Below are positions 10,191 through 22,126 of a stretch of 64,000 nt of DNA, in pieces. Position 1 is the stretch's first letter. Every line of letters begins with the position of its first letter. The stretch covers positions 134,678,951 to 134,742,950 of the forward strand of contig CM041292.1 in NCBI GenBank assembly GCA_023052935.1, given 5' to 3'. The DNA comes from Piezodorus guildinii (taxonomy: Eukaryota; Arthropoda; Insecta; Hemiptera; Pentatomidae). Under the pieces are notes generated by a model that saw only the letters and a program-made list of their open reading frames with translations, was not told the origin of the DNA and ran no database searches. Both the position numbers and the translations under genes were made by a program.

Positions 10191-11739
10191 ATTTATATTA
10201 AACTACATTTAACAAACATGATCCAGAGAAAAAATGATAATGATGTTTAAAAAAAAGAGGATATAAATACCTCTAGGAATATTATAAAAAACAAAATTTA
10301 TCCAATGAGATGGAAAAAAGAGATGAATACTCTTAAAACAATAACCATCTGTATTTGTAAGGGGGATCTCCCCAAAGACAAATATTTAAATACTCTTAAA
10401 ACTAACCATTTATTTTTTCGTTTATGTACGTCTTTGATAATCATAAAAGATATTCCCCAAAAACTATGCAAAAGGAAACCGAAATAACCGGATTTTTCAA
10501 CATTAAATGCCACTACAAAATCAAGTAAAACAAATAGAAAATCAGCTATTTTACATGTAAAACAAATAGCCCAAATATTCTGTCCAAAAAATTTTGTGAC
10601 AAGAATGGTAGACATGTTCTTCTTTACATGTTTAATTCAACAGTCGTCTGGACCATACGGGGGGCTAAACAATCCCAAGCAATTCATCACGCAGCCACTG
10701 GCGTATGCAAACGGTATTCCCATAAAAGTTAAGAAGACATCATGACAAAGTAATGCAACTAAAAAGTTACATTTAGTTTAGTAGTGAGAGGTCCTGCACA
10801 TAATCAATACATACTTTCACAAACAAGATGCCACCCGATTCTTCTCATTTATGACGTGGTGCTCTATGAAATTATAGTATATACTCAAAGGCCAAATTAC
10901 AACGTGTACCACTTTATAATTCAAACTCTGACGTTCTACTTCTACTCAAGACTGTGACCTCTCAAGGATTGTAAACAAAACATCTGTTATTTCCTACGCC
11001 CGCTAATAAATGACTCAATATCAAAAGCAATAAATCGTTTAACTCATTTACAGCATTTTAATGGCCTAGAACAGTTAAATGATCAATTATTGATTAATGC
11101 AATTATTCCATTGCACAAGTGACTCGACAGAATGCCTCTAATCTTTATCCACAACCAATGCAATACTGGAATTGATTTTAAACGCTTAAAGAAACAATCA
11201 ACCACTTGATTAAATCATTAAAGATTACCTATAGCTTATTCAGACATGTTAATGTTTAAAGGTAGCATAATTAATTTGAAATGACTACACGATATGAAAA
11301 CTTTACCAAATTGAATTACCTTTCATTTAATTATACTGTGAGAATCTTCACAGCCGTAAGAGAAAGAGGAATCCAAAGGAAAAGTAAAACCTGAAAAACA
11401 TCCGAAATAGTCCAATTTATGAAGTTGAGAAAACTGCGTTGAGCTAATCATTTTGCCTGAATGGTTGAGATTGAGATTTCGCCTTAAGAGAAAGGTGGGA
11501 CACTCAGGACAAAGTGGCTGGATAGTGAGGAAGCATTTGCTTGTGTCTTACTGGACTGCAACAGCAAAATGAGAGGGAGAGGAACAGATTTTTGGGTTGA
11601 AGACTATTTATGTATTTATTATTTTTCTTAACCAATTGAAAAGTGATAACTTCTTAAGGAATAGTAACTCCTTTAAGTAAAATATTTCGTGTTTTTTTAT
11701 TTAACTTCACTTTATGCTACTATGGCTAATTGGACGATG
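10191..11739. other. No gene recognised
   Basis: Contains only short ORFs without domains, including overlapping frames on both strands at 10298-10615. A less A/T-rich part near 11400-11600 shows no recognisable coding. Confidence 0.4.
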
Positions 11740-11950
11740 CTACAGTGGGAGTCCTAAATTTTGCCTATCCAGGTTTTATTAGGATAGGGATCTTTAACGA
11801 GTACCTGACATCGCACAGGCTCGGGATCACCTTTTAACGTCCCCTCCGAAGGACGGCATAACTAAGGATTTTTTACTACCAAAAAATACCTAGGACCGCC
11901 TTTAGCTTCTATGCTGGCCACCCTGCTACAGGTGATACCTATTCTTAATT
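11740..11950 (-). repeat. SINE-1 copy (tRNA-derived)
   Basis: Minus-strand copy with the family body (CCTTCGGAGGGGACG, GATCCCGAGCCTGTGCGATG, CCTGGATAGGCAAAATTTAG). Part of its tRNA-like head, including the B box, is deleted. The flank 11950-12050 is nearly identical to the flank of the copy at 3408, so SINE and flank were duplicated together. Confidence 0.7.
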
Positions 11951-11995
11951 TTATTTACGTATTTCTAATGTTATTCTTTAACATTTTACTGGTTA

Positions 11996-12032
11996 TCCTC
12001 AGCGATGTTTCGGCCTAATATGGCTAACTCAA
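11996..12032 (-). ncRNA. Degenerate hammerhead-like motif
   Basis: Near-identical to 3672-3709. On the minus strand GCCATATTAGGC forms a short stem before CGAAACATCGC. The CTGANGA half is missing, so catalysis is not expected. Confidence 0.4.
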
Positions 12033-12054
12033 GTACTAATTCAATACTAATCCA

Positions 12055-12143
12055 AAAAAAATCCTAGGACCATTGCGGGTTTGAACCCGTGACCTTTGGC
12101 GTAGGAGGCTGTTATGCTAACCACCCAGCTACAAGTGATCCCA
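12055..12143 (-). repeat. SINE-1 head fragment
   Basis: On the minus strand this holds the tRNA-like head (GGTGGTTAGCATAACAGC, then GGTCACGGGTTCAAACCCGC) and the start of the body (GGTCCTAGGATTTTTTT). The rest of the element is absent. It abuts the duplicated SINE/hammerhead unit. Confidence 0.65.
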
Positions 12144-13675
12144 ATATTTCGTAGAATACGAGGATTAAAGAAAGTATGATTCAACTAGAAATATACCCAA
12201 AGACTATAATTTTAGCAATTAAGTCACAAAGGCTAAACTGGGCACTAAATTAGTTGGACTGGTACAGACTAAAATGACTAGTGAAGGTCCGAGAAACAGA
12301 TCGACACTTAAGCCCGCGCAACACAGTGAGAGAACAGGAAGGTGAAAATTCGTGAGAGCGAGGTCTTGTGAAGGATTCACGAAAGTAGCGGAAGAGGGAG
12401 AAGGCATATTTTTAAAAATAAATTCGGTAATAATCTTCAATTATTACTTTTTAAAAAATCCTATAATATCAACAAATATCATTTTTTTAATGATAAAAAA
12501 GTAAATGATTGTGTTATATCAACAAGAGTAATATAAACATCATGTTTTATTTTTATTTTATAAACTCCATATTAAGAAATTAAACATTATTTAGAATAAA
12601 AATAAATAATGAAGTTTTATATAGAAAATACAGCAATTGAATATTTAAGGCAGCGCTATACGGTGAGAATCAGATAGGTGTGGGTGAGGTGAAATTCGTG
12701 ATACTTGGTGAGAGTGAATTATCATACACTCTCACATACTTTCAACATATAATAAAATATTTAATTACTGAATTTTCTAAATTACTTGACATTTATTTTG
12801 ATTTTGCTTATATTATAAACAATGTTTAATTTCTTAAAATATAAAAAAAAAAAAAACAATATAGAATAATCCTAATTTTATTGCTACGAGAATGTGAGAC
12901 TTTAAGGAGGAAGAAGTATAAAAAATGTAACCTAGATAATGCGCACAAGTGACCTGCACCATGCACGGTAGGAAAACGGTAGGGGGCTAAGAGCATACAA
13001 AAACTTGAATCCGAAAAAAACCATGACCCCAGCCGGCCTAGGTAGGGAATAACCATGCATAGGGGAGATATCGGAGGGGAAGCAACAATGCTCTATTGAC
13101 TTTAAGCTGGCTACAAGTTTTCTCCTTGGTCGATCATATACAAGATACGGAGTCTTTGAACAACAATAGCAACCATTGTATCCCAGGAGGCCTACCATAT
13201 TTCAAAAAATGAAGATGTAACCCTAGAGCTCCGGATAGGGGCAATTTATCTCCCTTATATCCTACTTATCAATTTCAGCTTAACAATAAACTATCTCCTC
13301 TTTTTAGCAAGACAGGTAATGTTTAAGATGACAAGAGACTAAATAAATTCTTGTAACGACTTTATACATTGCAATGGCAAAAATTTAAGTTAAAACATTA
13401 AAAAAAAACTTTTAAACGTAGTAAAATAAAATAAATATGGTTGACTAGTAATAGTGGATTAGATGATAACATCATTTAACACCTATGTAACTGATCTTCA
13501 ATTTCCTAAGCAATATAATTAAATTTTTAAACTTAATGAGAAGAAATAGCCTTGTAATTTTAATAGCTAAGAATGTTTCAACAAAAACAAAATTATGTTA
13601 AATTACACTATCAACTGATAGAACCACAAATTATGCATGAATATTTTTTTTTTTACTTAAGGTTTTTCCTTTTCT
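12144..13675. other. No gene; one inverted repeat at 12573-12836
   Basis: AAGAAATTAAACATT at about 12574 and its reverse complement ending at 12836 form a 25-bp imperfect inverted repeat around about 210 bp, possibly a small foldback element. Two overlapping minus-strand ORFs at 12826-13198 have no recognisable domain. Nothing else could be supported. Confidence 0.4.
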
Positions 13676-13685
13676 TTGGTACATA

Positions 13686-13831
13686 TTTTTTTATTTTTTT
13701 TTTATTTTAACTTAATATTTTTTATTTGCACCTGTATATGTTACAATCAGCAAATGAGTAATATATGATAAACATAGCATGGGTTGGCATGAGGGAGATA
13801 GTACCCAATGGTGCATCCTCCTGACATTCAA
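13686..13831 (-). mobile_element. Jockey 3' UTR fragment
   Basis: The minus strand matches the 3' UTR of the Jockey copy at 56084-59603 (words GGAGGATGCACCA, CTCATGCCAACCCATGCTAT, TACAGGTGCAAATAAAAA) and ends in an A-rich tail. TTGGTACATA at 13676-13685 and 13832-13841 is a 10-bp target duplication. Only about 145 bp were inserted. No coding sequence remains. Confidence 0.9.
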
Positions 13832-13841
13832 TTGGTACATA

Positions 13842-14469
13842 AATGTATGTACATACATATACATAAAGGGTATAGGCGGGTGGGTAAGAATGGTAAAACT
13901 GCCCCCACGACTTTTTTGACTCAAACTTAGGGGATCAATTAGGTGTCGAATAAAAATTAGGTGAATAATTTTTAGCTTTTTAATTCAAACGGTTTTCGAG
14001 ATTTTTTTAAAACCTCTTTTTTCAATTTTTTTTTAAAGTAAAATTTGAAATTAATTAATGATTACTTTTCCTTAGGTGTCAAAGTCATAAAAAAATGATA
14101 TGATCATGATTCTTAAACGAAAAGCCAATTTTAAACGGAGGAAAGAAAATCCAAAATATGTATTTCTTCATGTTGATCAAATTTTTGAAAAATGTTAATC
14201 ACAGATTTGTTCAGAATATGTCTTTTATAGACCACTATACACAGGAATTTTTTCGATTTTTTTTAACTAGTGGATCAATATGAAAAAACTTATTTTTTTC
14301 TAAAATCTTATATTTTGTATTAAAACCTATATTTCTTATTATTATTGAAAATTGTGTAAACAATTATTTCTAACCACAAATTCAGAATTGCATTACTTAT
14401 AAATCATTTCCAACCATTTGACTACAAAATGATTGGATAAAAGCTATGTTTGTTAGATATGCTATCTTT
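13842..14469. other. No gene recognised
   Basis: A/T-rich DNA with many T-runs. A phrase like the insect-repeat motif ACGGTTTTCGAGATTTTTT occurs near 13990 but is too weak to assign. Confidence 0.4.
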
Positions 14470-14540
14470 ATTTGTAACATTTAGGCTATTCTTAAGGGAC
14501 TAAGTAGTTCCGGAATAAAAGCTTTTTTCAATTTTATTTT
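14470..14540 (+). mobile_element. CR1/L2-like LINE 3' end
   Basis: TTCTTAAGGGACTAAGTAGT then TCCGGAATAAAAG matches the 3'-terminal hairpin signature of the CR1-like copies. GGGACTA and TAGTTCC pair with one G-T wobble (14496-14511). No coding part is visible. Confidence 0.5.
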
Positions 14541-16080
14541 ATTCTAAATAATTAAATTAATTTAAAGCAACCGTTGCACAAAGCATAAAGATATCCTAAA
14601 ACAAGATAACTCGAATATTGTTTCAAATTAATGAAGTCAATTGAATAATTATAATTGAAATACCATCTCACCACACTAATTTACAGTCCACCTTATGACT
14701 TCGCAGTAGAATATTTTATAAAGCTCTGCCAAAAAGTAAAAATATGGCTGAGTCTGAACTGATTAGGATATAACATTCCTCCAGGAAATTTCACCTTTCA
14801 AGTTTACTACCTAATAAATAAAAAATTTAGTTATTTTAGTAAATTCCTTGGGCAAAAAAAAATCAGCAAATTTAAAGCCTTAAAAAAAAGTGGTATAAGG
14901 AACTCGGTAGTGATATTTGGCCGTGAGAAACGAAAAAGAAATTGGTCAATGTATATCGTTGATTGGAGTAACGGGAACACCCAAACATAATTTAAAAACC
15001 TAAGATTTGTTTTAAGGACAAATCTCATAACTCGACCAAATGATTAAAATTTAGAAAACGAATCAAGAGAAGAATGTCACGAGGGAATTTTGAAGCGCTA
15101 AAAATGTTTGAATTCCTCCTTCCTAACCAGAGATTCTCGGTCAACCAGATGATGTCTTCATAAACTAACTCACTAATACGATTCCCCACATATTTTTTCA
15201 AACATCGGTTTTTAACAGACGAAGTTTTGTATTGATCTATGTAAGGATGGTCTAGAAAATTGGTAAGGGAAATAACCAAAACCATTTACTCCCAAGGAGT
15301 AGAATTATCTGATACTTTAAAAGTTAAATAGATAGTTTTCCTTAAACAACTTCAACATGTACCCAAAAGTTCTTTTAAACGTTAGATGTTTTAATGAAAT
15401 TAAATTCCAAGAGAATTTAAACAATATGTGTCAAACATAAAAATTTAAAATTTAATACATAATAAGACTACTAAATTATTTCAAGTAATGGAATACATTA
15501 TACCCGATTAGTATTAATTGTCCAGCGTATCCGCTTAGCTATTATAAAATATTTTACATTCTCAGTTTCTATTCAGAGCAATTTGGATTTTATGTATTTA
15601 AGTAGAATGAAAATTATTTAAAAAAATGTTGTACTAGTAAAAAAAAAACACCAATATCAAGAAGAAAAGTACTGAATCAACCCTAATTAACGACTATACA
15701 AATAATAAATATCAACAAATCAACGTGTTTATTTTTTCTACATCGCAATTAATATTTCTTAGTTCCTTTAACTTAAAATTTTCAATGAAATCAAAACATA
15801 ACGATGGAACGTACCTAATGTCCTATAAATTACAACGGCTTATTTGAAATTTCTAAATGAAATTGAAAAAAACATTAAAATGAATATTTTACATATGAAC
15901 ACAAAACACAACAAAAATTATGCTCAAAAGTGGATCAACATTAATTTACTGAAACTTCAAGTAAGTTATTATTTCAATATTCCAAGACTTTGCGTCAGCA
16001 CATTCACAGCAAAAAAAAAATTAACCAGTCAAGAAATAATTAACCAGAATCCTGACAGTGACAAATTTTTATTTATTCTG
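14541..16080. other. No gene recognised
   Basis: Small minus-strand ORFs at 14831-15028 and 15025-15285 show no domain or zinc-binding pattern. Otherwise A/T-rich DNA. Confidence 0.4.
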
Positions 16081-16649
16081 CTAATTCAGCCGTGGGACGA
16101 CCCTTTGGTATGGAGACCTTCCTGGGGCACACCCAGCATCTATACAGTGGGTACCCAAAATTGGGGAAAACTCTAGCGATTGAGCATGATCTCGGCCTTA
16201 ATTACCTCATTGGCATAAAAACAGTACGAATCTCTATGTGTACTGAGATGAAGGTCATAATGGCTTGCAATGGAACAGGTTTTTTTTTTTTTTTTAAGGC
16301 GGTTTGTCTTAAAATGTTCATATCATTCTCGGGAAGAGCTTCTGGAATGCCTCTTGGATTGTTTTCTTTAGGCCCATCCTTTCTCCGTACCATATCAAGT
16401 ACACACATAATAAAAAAAGGTCCAAAACGACCAATTTCCAAAATGAAATAAATGTATAATTATTTAAAATAATTTGTAATCATTAGTATTACCAAATCGA
16501 TGATGTCCTAAGAAATATAACTTTAAATATTTCAAAATATTAATATAAACCGATTTCATGGTCTTGGGTGGTTTTTTTTTTAGATAAAATAAGACCTTAG
16601 TTCCGTCGCTACCTCTTATAGGAAATATGAGTTACCTTTCAAGAATAAG
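16081..16649. other. Unidentified ORF region ending in an A-run (minus strand)
   Basis: A minus-strand frame at 16202-16441 reads into a run of about 15 A (16280-16296 on the plus strand is T), giving a stretch of lysines. The segment before the A-run uses a varied amino-acid set (DMVRRKDGPKENNPRGIPEA). It could be a processed retrocopy end or chance. I do not recognise it. Confidence 0.25.
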
Positions 16650-17165
16650 CTAGGTGCCGCCAGGAAGCGGAAAAGCCCCTGTAGTTAGCAGCGCATCTGC
16701 CGAGGTTTTTTGTCGGTGGGCTATAAACAGACGATAAGCGGTGGTGTCACCTCACCCTTATTAGAGGGTGTGCGCCTATCACCGCCCCCAGCCGACGTAC
16801 TAACAAGATAGCAACATCTGCCGCCGCTCAATTAAAATATTTCTTAGCTAGTTACCTGGCCCTAATTAGGCAGCTGGTCCACGGCTCCTCTGCCCAGGGC
16901 CTCCCACCCCTCCACTTATTGAATATTCATAAAGAGGCTGGCCTTTTAACTTAGGCCGATAGAGGCATTATCTGTCCCCGGCTCATAGCTCTCCCCCTGC
17001 CTTTATCTGATATATTAATCCCTTTCACCTAGCAATAGACCCGTGATATGGATCCCGACCGGTTAGGGTGACTTTTCTCGCTTTAAAGATTTTTTCGACA
17101 CGATAAAGGTCAATTAATGGTCCTCATAGATCACTTCATTAAAAAATAAATAAATAAATAAAATC
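16650..17165 (+). repeat. GC-richer repeat-like block ending in (AAAT)n
   Basis: Base composition changes sharply to a much higher G+C, with no clear ORF, and the block ends in AAAAAATAAATAAATAAATA. The composition step and tail suggest the 3' UTR of an unidentified LINE, but no second copy in the window confirms this. Confidence 0.35.
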
Positions 17166-17329
17166 TCAAATAGGGACATCAAGGTTCGATAAGAGAGGCG
17201 TTCATTGATTCAGAAAATAAAAAAGTGTAAATTACTATGGTGCACACAACATCAATTTCCCTATCAACTAAATGTTTGAATTTCTTAATGAATAAAATAT
17301 TTGAAAAATTATCCTTAGTTTCTATTGAA

Positions 17330-18270
17330 TTGCGCAAGGTTTTGACCGGGTATGTCACACTGGATTACTGTTCAAGCTAAAAACCCATTTACCCCAAGAC
17401 TCTATAGCTCATTCTCCGATCCTATCTCTCAAACCGTTCCTTCCGAGTTCGTTGCGTGTAGAATTTTCCAACTTTTATCCCGTTGAGGCCGGTGTTCCTC
17501 AAGGCAGCGTGTTGGGACCCGTTCTCTACATCCTTTACACTGCTGATATTCCTAATCATCCTGACACCTTTCTGGCAACATTTGCAGATGACACCGCCAT
17601 CCTATCATCCAATTCCGAATCCTGAAATAGCATCCTTAATCCTGCAAAGACACCTTTGTCTTATCGAGGACTGGTGGTAATGCTTGGCGTATTAAGGTTA
17701 ATGAAAGCAAATGCACCCACGTCACCTTCACCCTTCGACGAAAATCCTGTCCGCCAGTTTATTTCAACTCATTACCAATTCCTCCCTCAGATACAGTCCG
17801 GTATCTTGGCTTACTATCAGGTAAAAGATTGACATGGAACCCACATACAAGACTTAAAAGACAAGAACTCAACCGGCGATTCGGACAGTTATACCGACTA
17901 CTCAACAGAAAATTTGAACTTACAGTTGACAACAAATTATTAATCTACAAGACAATACTGAAGCCTATCTGGATGGGCCTACTGACTTGAACTGTGGGGG
18001 ACAGCTAAACGTTCTAACATCAAACGCATTCAATCCCTTCAATCCAAAGTCCTCCGCACAATAGTAAATGCTCCTTATTATGTCTCCAACTTATTGTGCA
18101 CCACGACCTTAATGTTCCATTTATTTCAGACCTAATTCCATCTAAATTTTCCAAATTCCACCAGAACCTCATTCATCATTTAATCCTCTAGCTCAATCCC
18201 TATCCAGCTCCACTCATCCATACAACCACCTAGAAGGTTGAAACGGCTGTGGCCCCGCGACCTTTTGTAA
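17330..18270 (+). pseudogene. Jockey-clade reverse transcriptase fragment, frameshifted
   Basis: Recognisable motifs in order are AQGFDRV (catalytic Asp region), [13 protein letters not shown], then FADDTAIL (the polymerase YADD-type motif with F for Y). After a stop near 17622 the frame changes and continues with KSCPPVYFN, LGL and KRLTWNPH, then a C-terminal ending near LKRLWPRDLL. Stops and frameshifts make it inactive. Confidence 0.85.
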
Positions 18271-18536
18271 ATATATTAAAGTTCTAGCACTTCTCCACTC
18301 AATGTGATTGTATGTATGAGTGTGTGTATGTGTATATAGGTATGAGTGATTTCTTGACTTTGTTGTATTGATTCATTATTGTATAAATATTTTATTGCAA
18401 TTTTATGCCGAGTAAATACTGTATGAATGTAGTATGTATTGTATATGAATGTAGTCTTTCACCACTACTTTTGATGTCCAAATTGGGACAGATTGTAATT
18501 TTACTCAATAAAATTGTAGTTGATTGAAAAAAAAGG
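17330..18536 (+). mobile_element. 5'-truncated Jockey-clade LINE, different family
   Basis: The copy starts inside the reverse transcriptase and ends in AATAAAATTG and a short A-run. TTCTATTGAA at 17320-17329 and 18537-18546 is a 10-bp target duplication. The coding part resembles the Jockey at 49918-52620 in motif order, but differs clearly in sequence, so it is another family of the same clade. The 3' UTR contains a TGTATG-rich stretch (18305-18460). Confidence 0.87.
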
Positions 18537-18546
18537 TTCTATTGAA

Positions 18547-21070
18547 AGTTAATTTCAGTTTCCGCGGAAACTTTTATTTTCTTAAATAAAACTATTAAAA
18601 AACATTTGAGTCACCATTTATATCAAAAACTAGATTCTATTACATAATAATTTACCTGGAATCTTGAGCTTTCCAATGGTACATTAAGGTACCACACTTA
18701 TTTATAAAAATGTTTTTTCAAAGGTCAAAAATGTTTTTTTCAAAGTATAAAGTAACAACGATAATAATAATGCTAATAGGAAAATAATCAAATCCTCATT
18801 TTAAGAGTAAGATAATAAAAATATATTTATTAAGATCAGTGGGATCTTGATAGGTTCCAAACATTATAAGGTTCCTAAGCGGGAGGGTATAACAATAAAG
18901 CGGGATTTCAAGTCTACGACAAAGCTGAGGAAGTATTGATAGAAACTGTAATAAATAACGAATAAAAGCATATATATCGTATAATAATAAGACAAAAAAA
19001 AAGAGAAAACAAATATATTTCAGTTAATAACTAGCATATTAAAGAACTGAAATTTGGGGAACTTATCGTTAGTATATATCACAAACTGAAATACATTAAA
19101 TAAAAAAACAAACATTTAAATGAACTATGGTACTATTAGTATTTAAGTGATTGAAAACGCTAAACGAAATATACTAAGCTTATCTAACCTTCGGTTAGAT
19201 GGAACTATCTTTATTCATTGGTTTTGAGTCATTGATATAATTTGTTTGTTGTTTAAAAAGTTTTTTTTGTTTTTTTTTATGCTTTTATTTATTTATTTAT
19301 TTTTTTTTTTCGGAAACATATTCAAGAAGTTTAAAAATAAAATAGAAGTATTGATAACGAAAAATTAAGAAAACAATGAAACAGTGCACCCACAGTTTCC
19401 TTTTCATTATTTTAACAAAAATAATACTTTTATTGAGAATTCCAAGTTCCTACACGATTTTTTAGGGGGGAGGGAGGGGAGGGAGGAGGGAAATGTAGCT
19501 TTACGTTATTATAATGAAGAATCGGATATCGTAACATAAGGTTAACAGAAATATATACAAATGCTTTATAAATTCTTAAAAATATTAAAACCATGGTCGA
19601 ATAGAGGTATAATGATAGTTAACCGCTTAAGAAAATATTTGAAAAATAATTAAAACGATAAAGAGAAAAACCGATGAAAAAAATGTTTTTAATTTATGCC
19701 GGTCTGATGTCTTATAGTAATATCGAAGGAGAGAATTTTAAGTAAGTAGACTAAGAAGTAAGGATGATAATTTTTTTCTATCACTAAAACATAATGAGAA
19801 ACAGATATATGCTGTCCATCCTCCGATTTAATAAAATGTTTCATGATGTGAACATTAGCACAGAACGTCAAGATGTAATAGAGAAAAAGTGGAATAGCAA
19901 GATGTCTTTCTTACAATATAATTAATGTAATAATAAAAAGATGTAACAATAATCTTTCAGGAGAAGAAATAAGGAGTTATCATATTCACGATCGCAATCT
20001 AAATATTAAACAAATAATTTAAACTAAAGAAAGAAGATTCAAATACAATACATTCGGAAAACACCGAAAAGAGTTTTAAAAGAAAAGAAAAAATAAAGGA
20101 TAATTTAAATATGACAAGGACAAATCCCTTAAGCAGTTCAAGAGGATGTAAAGCCTAATGTAAACAAGAAAAGCCTAGCACAGTAATTTAGTAGTACCAA
20201 AATACTATTCAAATCCACTTCTAACCTTCAACACTTGCAATGGAATTTCAGAACCTTTAAAAGGTACACGGAAAAACTCTTAACAAACGAATTAGCCCAA
20301 CAGTTGAAATACGGAATCAGTATACTCCAACTTGTAAATCCGATATGAACACCGTCTTTAAATAAATGTCTTTGTTCAAAAAATGCTGATGAAAAGGGTA
20401 AACATAGCTATTTTCGTCTACACAATAATATACACTAGCATATGAAATTAGACAATAATTTTTAAGATCTAATTATAATAAAGGAATGTTCCTAAGCAAT
20501 TATTGATAATTGACATTCGATTGCGATGCATAAAATACAATACCGTCACGTCCTCCAACACACTGAATAAGTGGGCAATAAGAATTAATAAGGAATAAAA
20601 ATGACCTAAACATATAAATAACTCGTTTTCAAGTTAATTTATTTTAATTACTGAGGTATACTATTATATTATTTTTGTTTCAGACATCGAGAAATACAAC
20701 AACGGTGTATTGGATATAATTTATCCATTATATTAATACGATTCAACCAGTCATATTTTTATTTAACACATCTTTTCAATTAATAAAAATGCCAAGGTAA
20801 TAAAAAAAGTCTGCATTCCATCGAGTATGGCTTTTTAATATGCGATAAAATCTTATTTGGTATTTTTACAGGAGATTGGGACTGAGATTCAGCGACTACT
20901 GGGTTGATTTTGTTTCTTTTAAAACTCGCCAACGTTAATCAAATAGCTCCCTCAACAGTAGTATCAACACACCAGGTTCAAATTCTGCCTTCGTACATTG
21001 ATTCAACTTTTGAAACAAAAAAAAAAAAAGATTAATTTACCGCCTTCTTAAACTTTAAGAAATGAGAATG
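18547..21070. other. No gene recognised
   Basis: A/T-rich DNA. About 18600-18740 contains GAGCTTTCCAATGGTACATT, a phrase related to the Rep-A/Rep-B core. A perfect small hairpin lies at 19182-19200 and a G-run cluster at 19465-19490. Near 20970 GGTTCAAATTC resembles a B box but lacks a supporting tRNA-like head. Confidence 0.4.
19465..19490 (+). other. G-quadruplex candidate
   Basis: Six G, then GGG, GGGG, GGG and GGG separated by one to four bases give enough closely spaced G-runs for an intramolecular G-quadruplex on the plus strand. It is isolated in A/T-rich DNA and I see no associated gene. Confidence 0.6.
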
Positions 21071-21107
21071 GAAACATAGTTATTGGAAACAAATAAATTA
21101 ATCAGAA

Positions 21108-21380
21108 GAAGTTCGCAGACTGACTTTCTACGGGCACATACACAGAATGGACAACACCAGACTTACAAAGAGAATCTTTGATGTAGTAAACCGTTCTAGC
21201 CAAAAAACAAATTGGAATCATAAAATAGAGGAAGACTTAAAGCAGTTCGTAAGTCCTGCAAGGATAAGTCAGAATCTTCCAAACCCAAGAGTCTGCATTC
21301 TTCCGCTGGAGGTGACTTTTCTTATTACTGAGGCGATATTTTCCTCTGAGTACAAAGCATACAAATCCACGGTATTTTGA
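21108..21380 (+). pseudogene. LINE ORF2 C-terminal remnant (RRLTFYGHIHRM type)
   Basis: The frame contains EEVRRLTFYGHIHRMDNTRL then TKRIFDVV, and later NWNHKIEEDLKQF. This is the C-terminal segment that follows the polymerase in a group of insect LINEs and ends with a lysine/arginine-rich tail in other members. A related fragment is at 59604-59965. The polymerase domain itself is absent. The clade is not certain. Confidence 0.6.
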
Positions 21381-21444
21381 CGTCACTAGTCTACATTAAT
21401 ACAGATAAGTCCAAACATTTTATGTAGAATAATTCTTTCCTATA

Positions 21445-22126
21445 TTTCCCGTCTCCTGCCTTGCTCCTTGGATGAATCCAGAAATAAAAGAATTACAAAC
21501 GAGGCGTGAGGCAGCCCGCAGACGCTTTAGACGTACAAGACTAACTGAGGAATATCAAGCGTACAGGGCACTCCGCAATCTGACTCAGGCAACAATCAGA
21601 CAGGCAAAAACAAACTACTTTTACGCAGCCTTCTCCTATACTCCCGATTCCAAGTCAAAATGGCAACTCCTCCGAAAATTATCACTCTACATATCATCTT
21701 CCTCACCAGTCTTTCAAGTCTCACCCGATGAATTAAATTCTTATTTCTCATCCACCTCCTCTAATAATTCTACACCACCTCCTTCTGAGTTTTCAACAAT
21801 CCCATCATTTAACCCAGATAATTTTTATTTTTCCGATATCTCACCAACTGACCTTACGTCCTCTGTCATGAAATCCCATACTAACTCTATAGGATTTGAT
21901 GGAATACCCGTCAAATTACTAAAATTATGCCTTCCCGATGTCCTACCAGTTCTTCTCTTTATATACAATTGAACATTCCTTTCTTGTCCGCTCTACTACT
22001 CTTTGGAATTCCCTACTTACTCATATCCGCCATTTTCTTCCCTATCATCATTCAAGTCCCAGCTGTTCGAGTACCTATTGTCATCTCAAACAGATGCTCC
22101 ACAAGCCTGATATTTCAAATAAAAAA
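21445..22126 (+). pseudogene. CR1/L2-like LINE ORF2, internally deleted
   Basis: From about 21450 the frame runs APWMNPEIKELQTRREAARR on to SPTDLTSSVM, NSIGFDGIPVKLLKLCLPDV and FIYN, the linker and start of the reverse transcriptase. It matches the copy at 62386-64000 almost position for position. At about 21970 it jumps to the C-terminal end (SFLVRSTTLWNSL), so the polymerase core is deleted. The LINE is interrupted by Rep-A at 22127, and its 3' end resumes at 22849. Confidence 0.82.

Noticed and set aside
12826..13198. Overlapping minus-strand ORFs with Cys-rich start
   Set aside because: No zinc-binding spacing, no homology recognised, and no splice or promoter context.
19182..19200. Perfect hairpin ATCTAAC, CTTCG, GTTAGAT as a terminator or regulatory RNA
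   Set aside because: No neighbouring gene or repeat family gives it a role, and short perfect hairpins are expected by chance in 64 kb.
20940..20990. B-box-like GGTTCAAATTC
   Set aside because: No A-box-like head or family match nearby; an 11-nt match alone is not enough.
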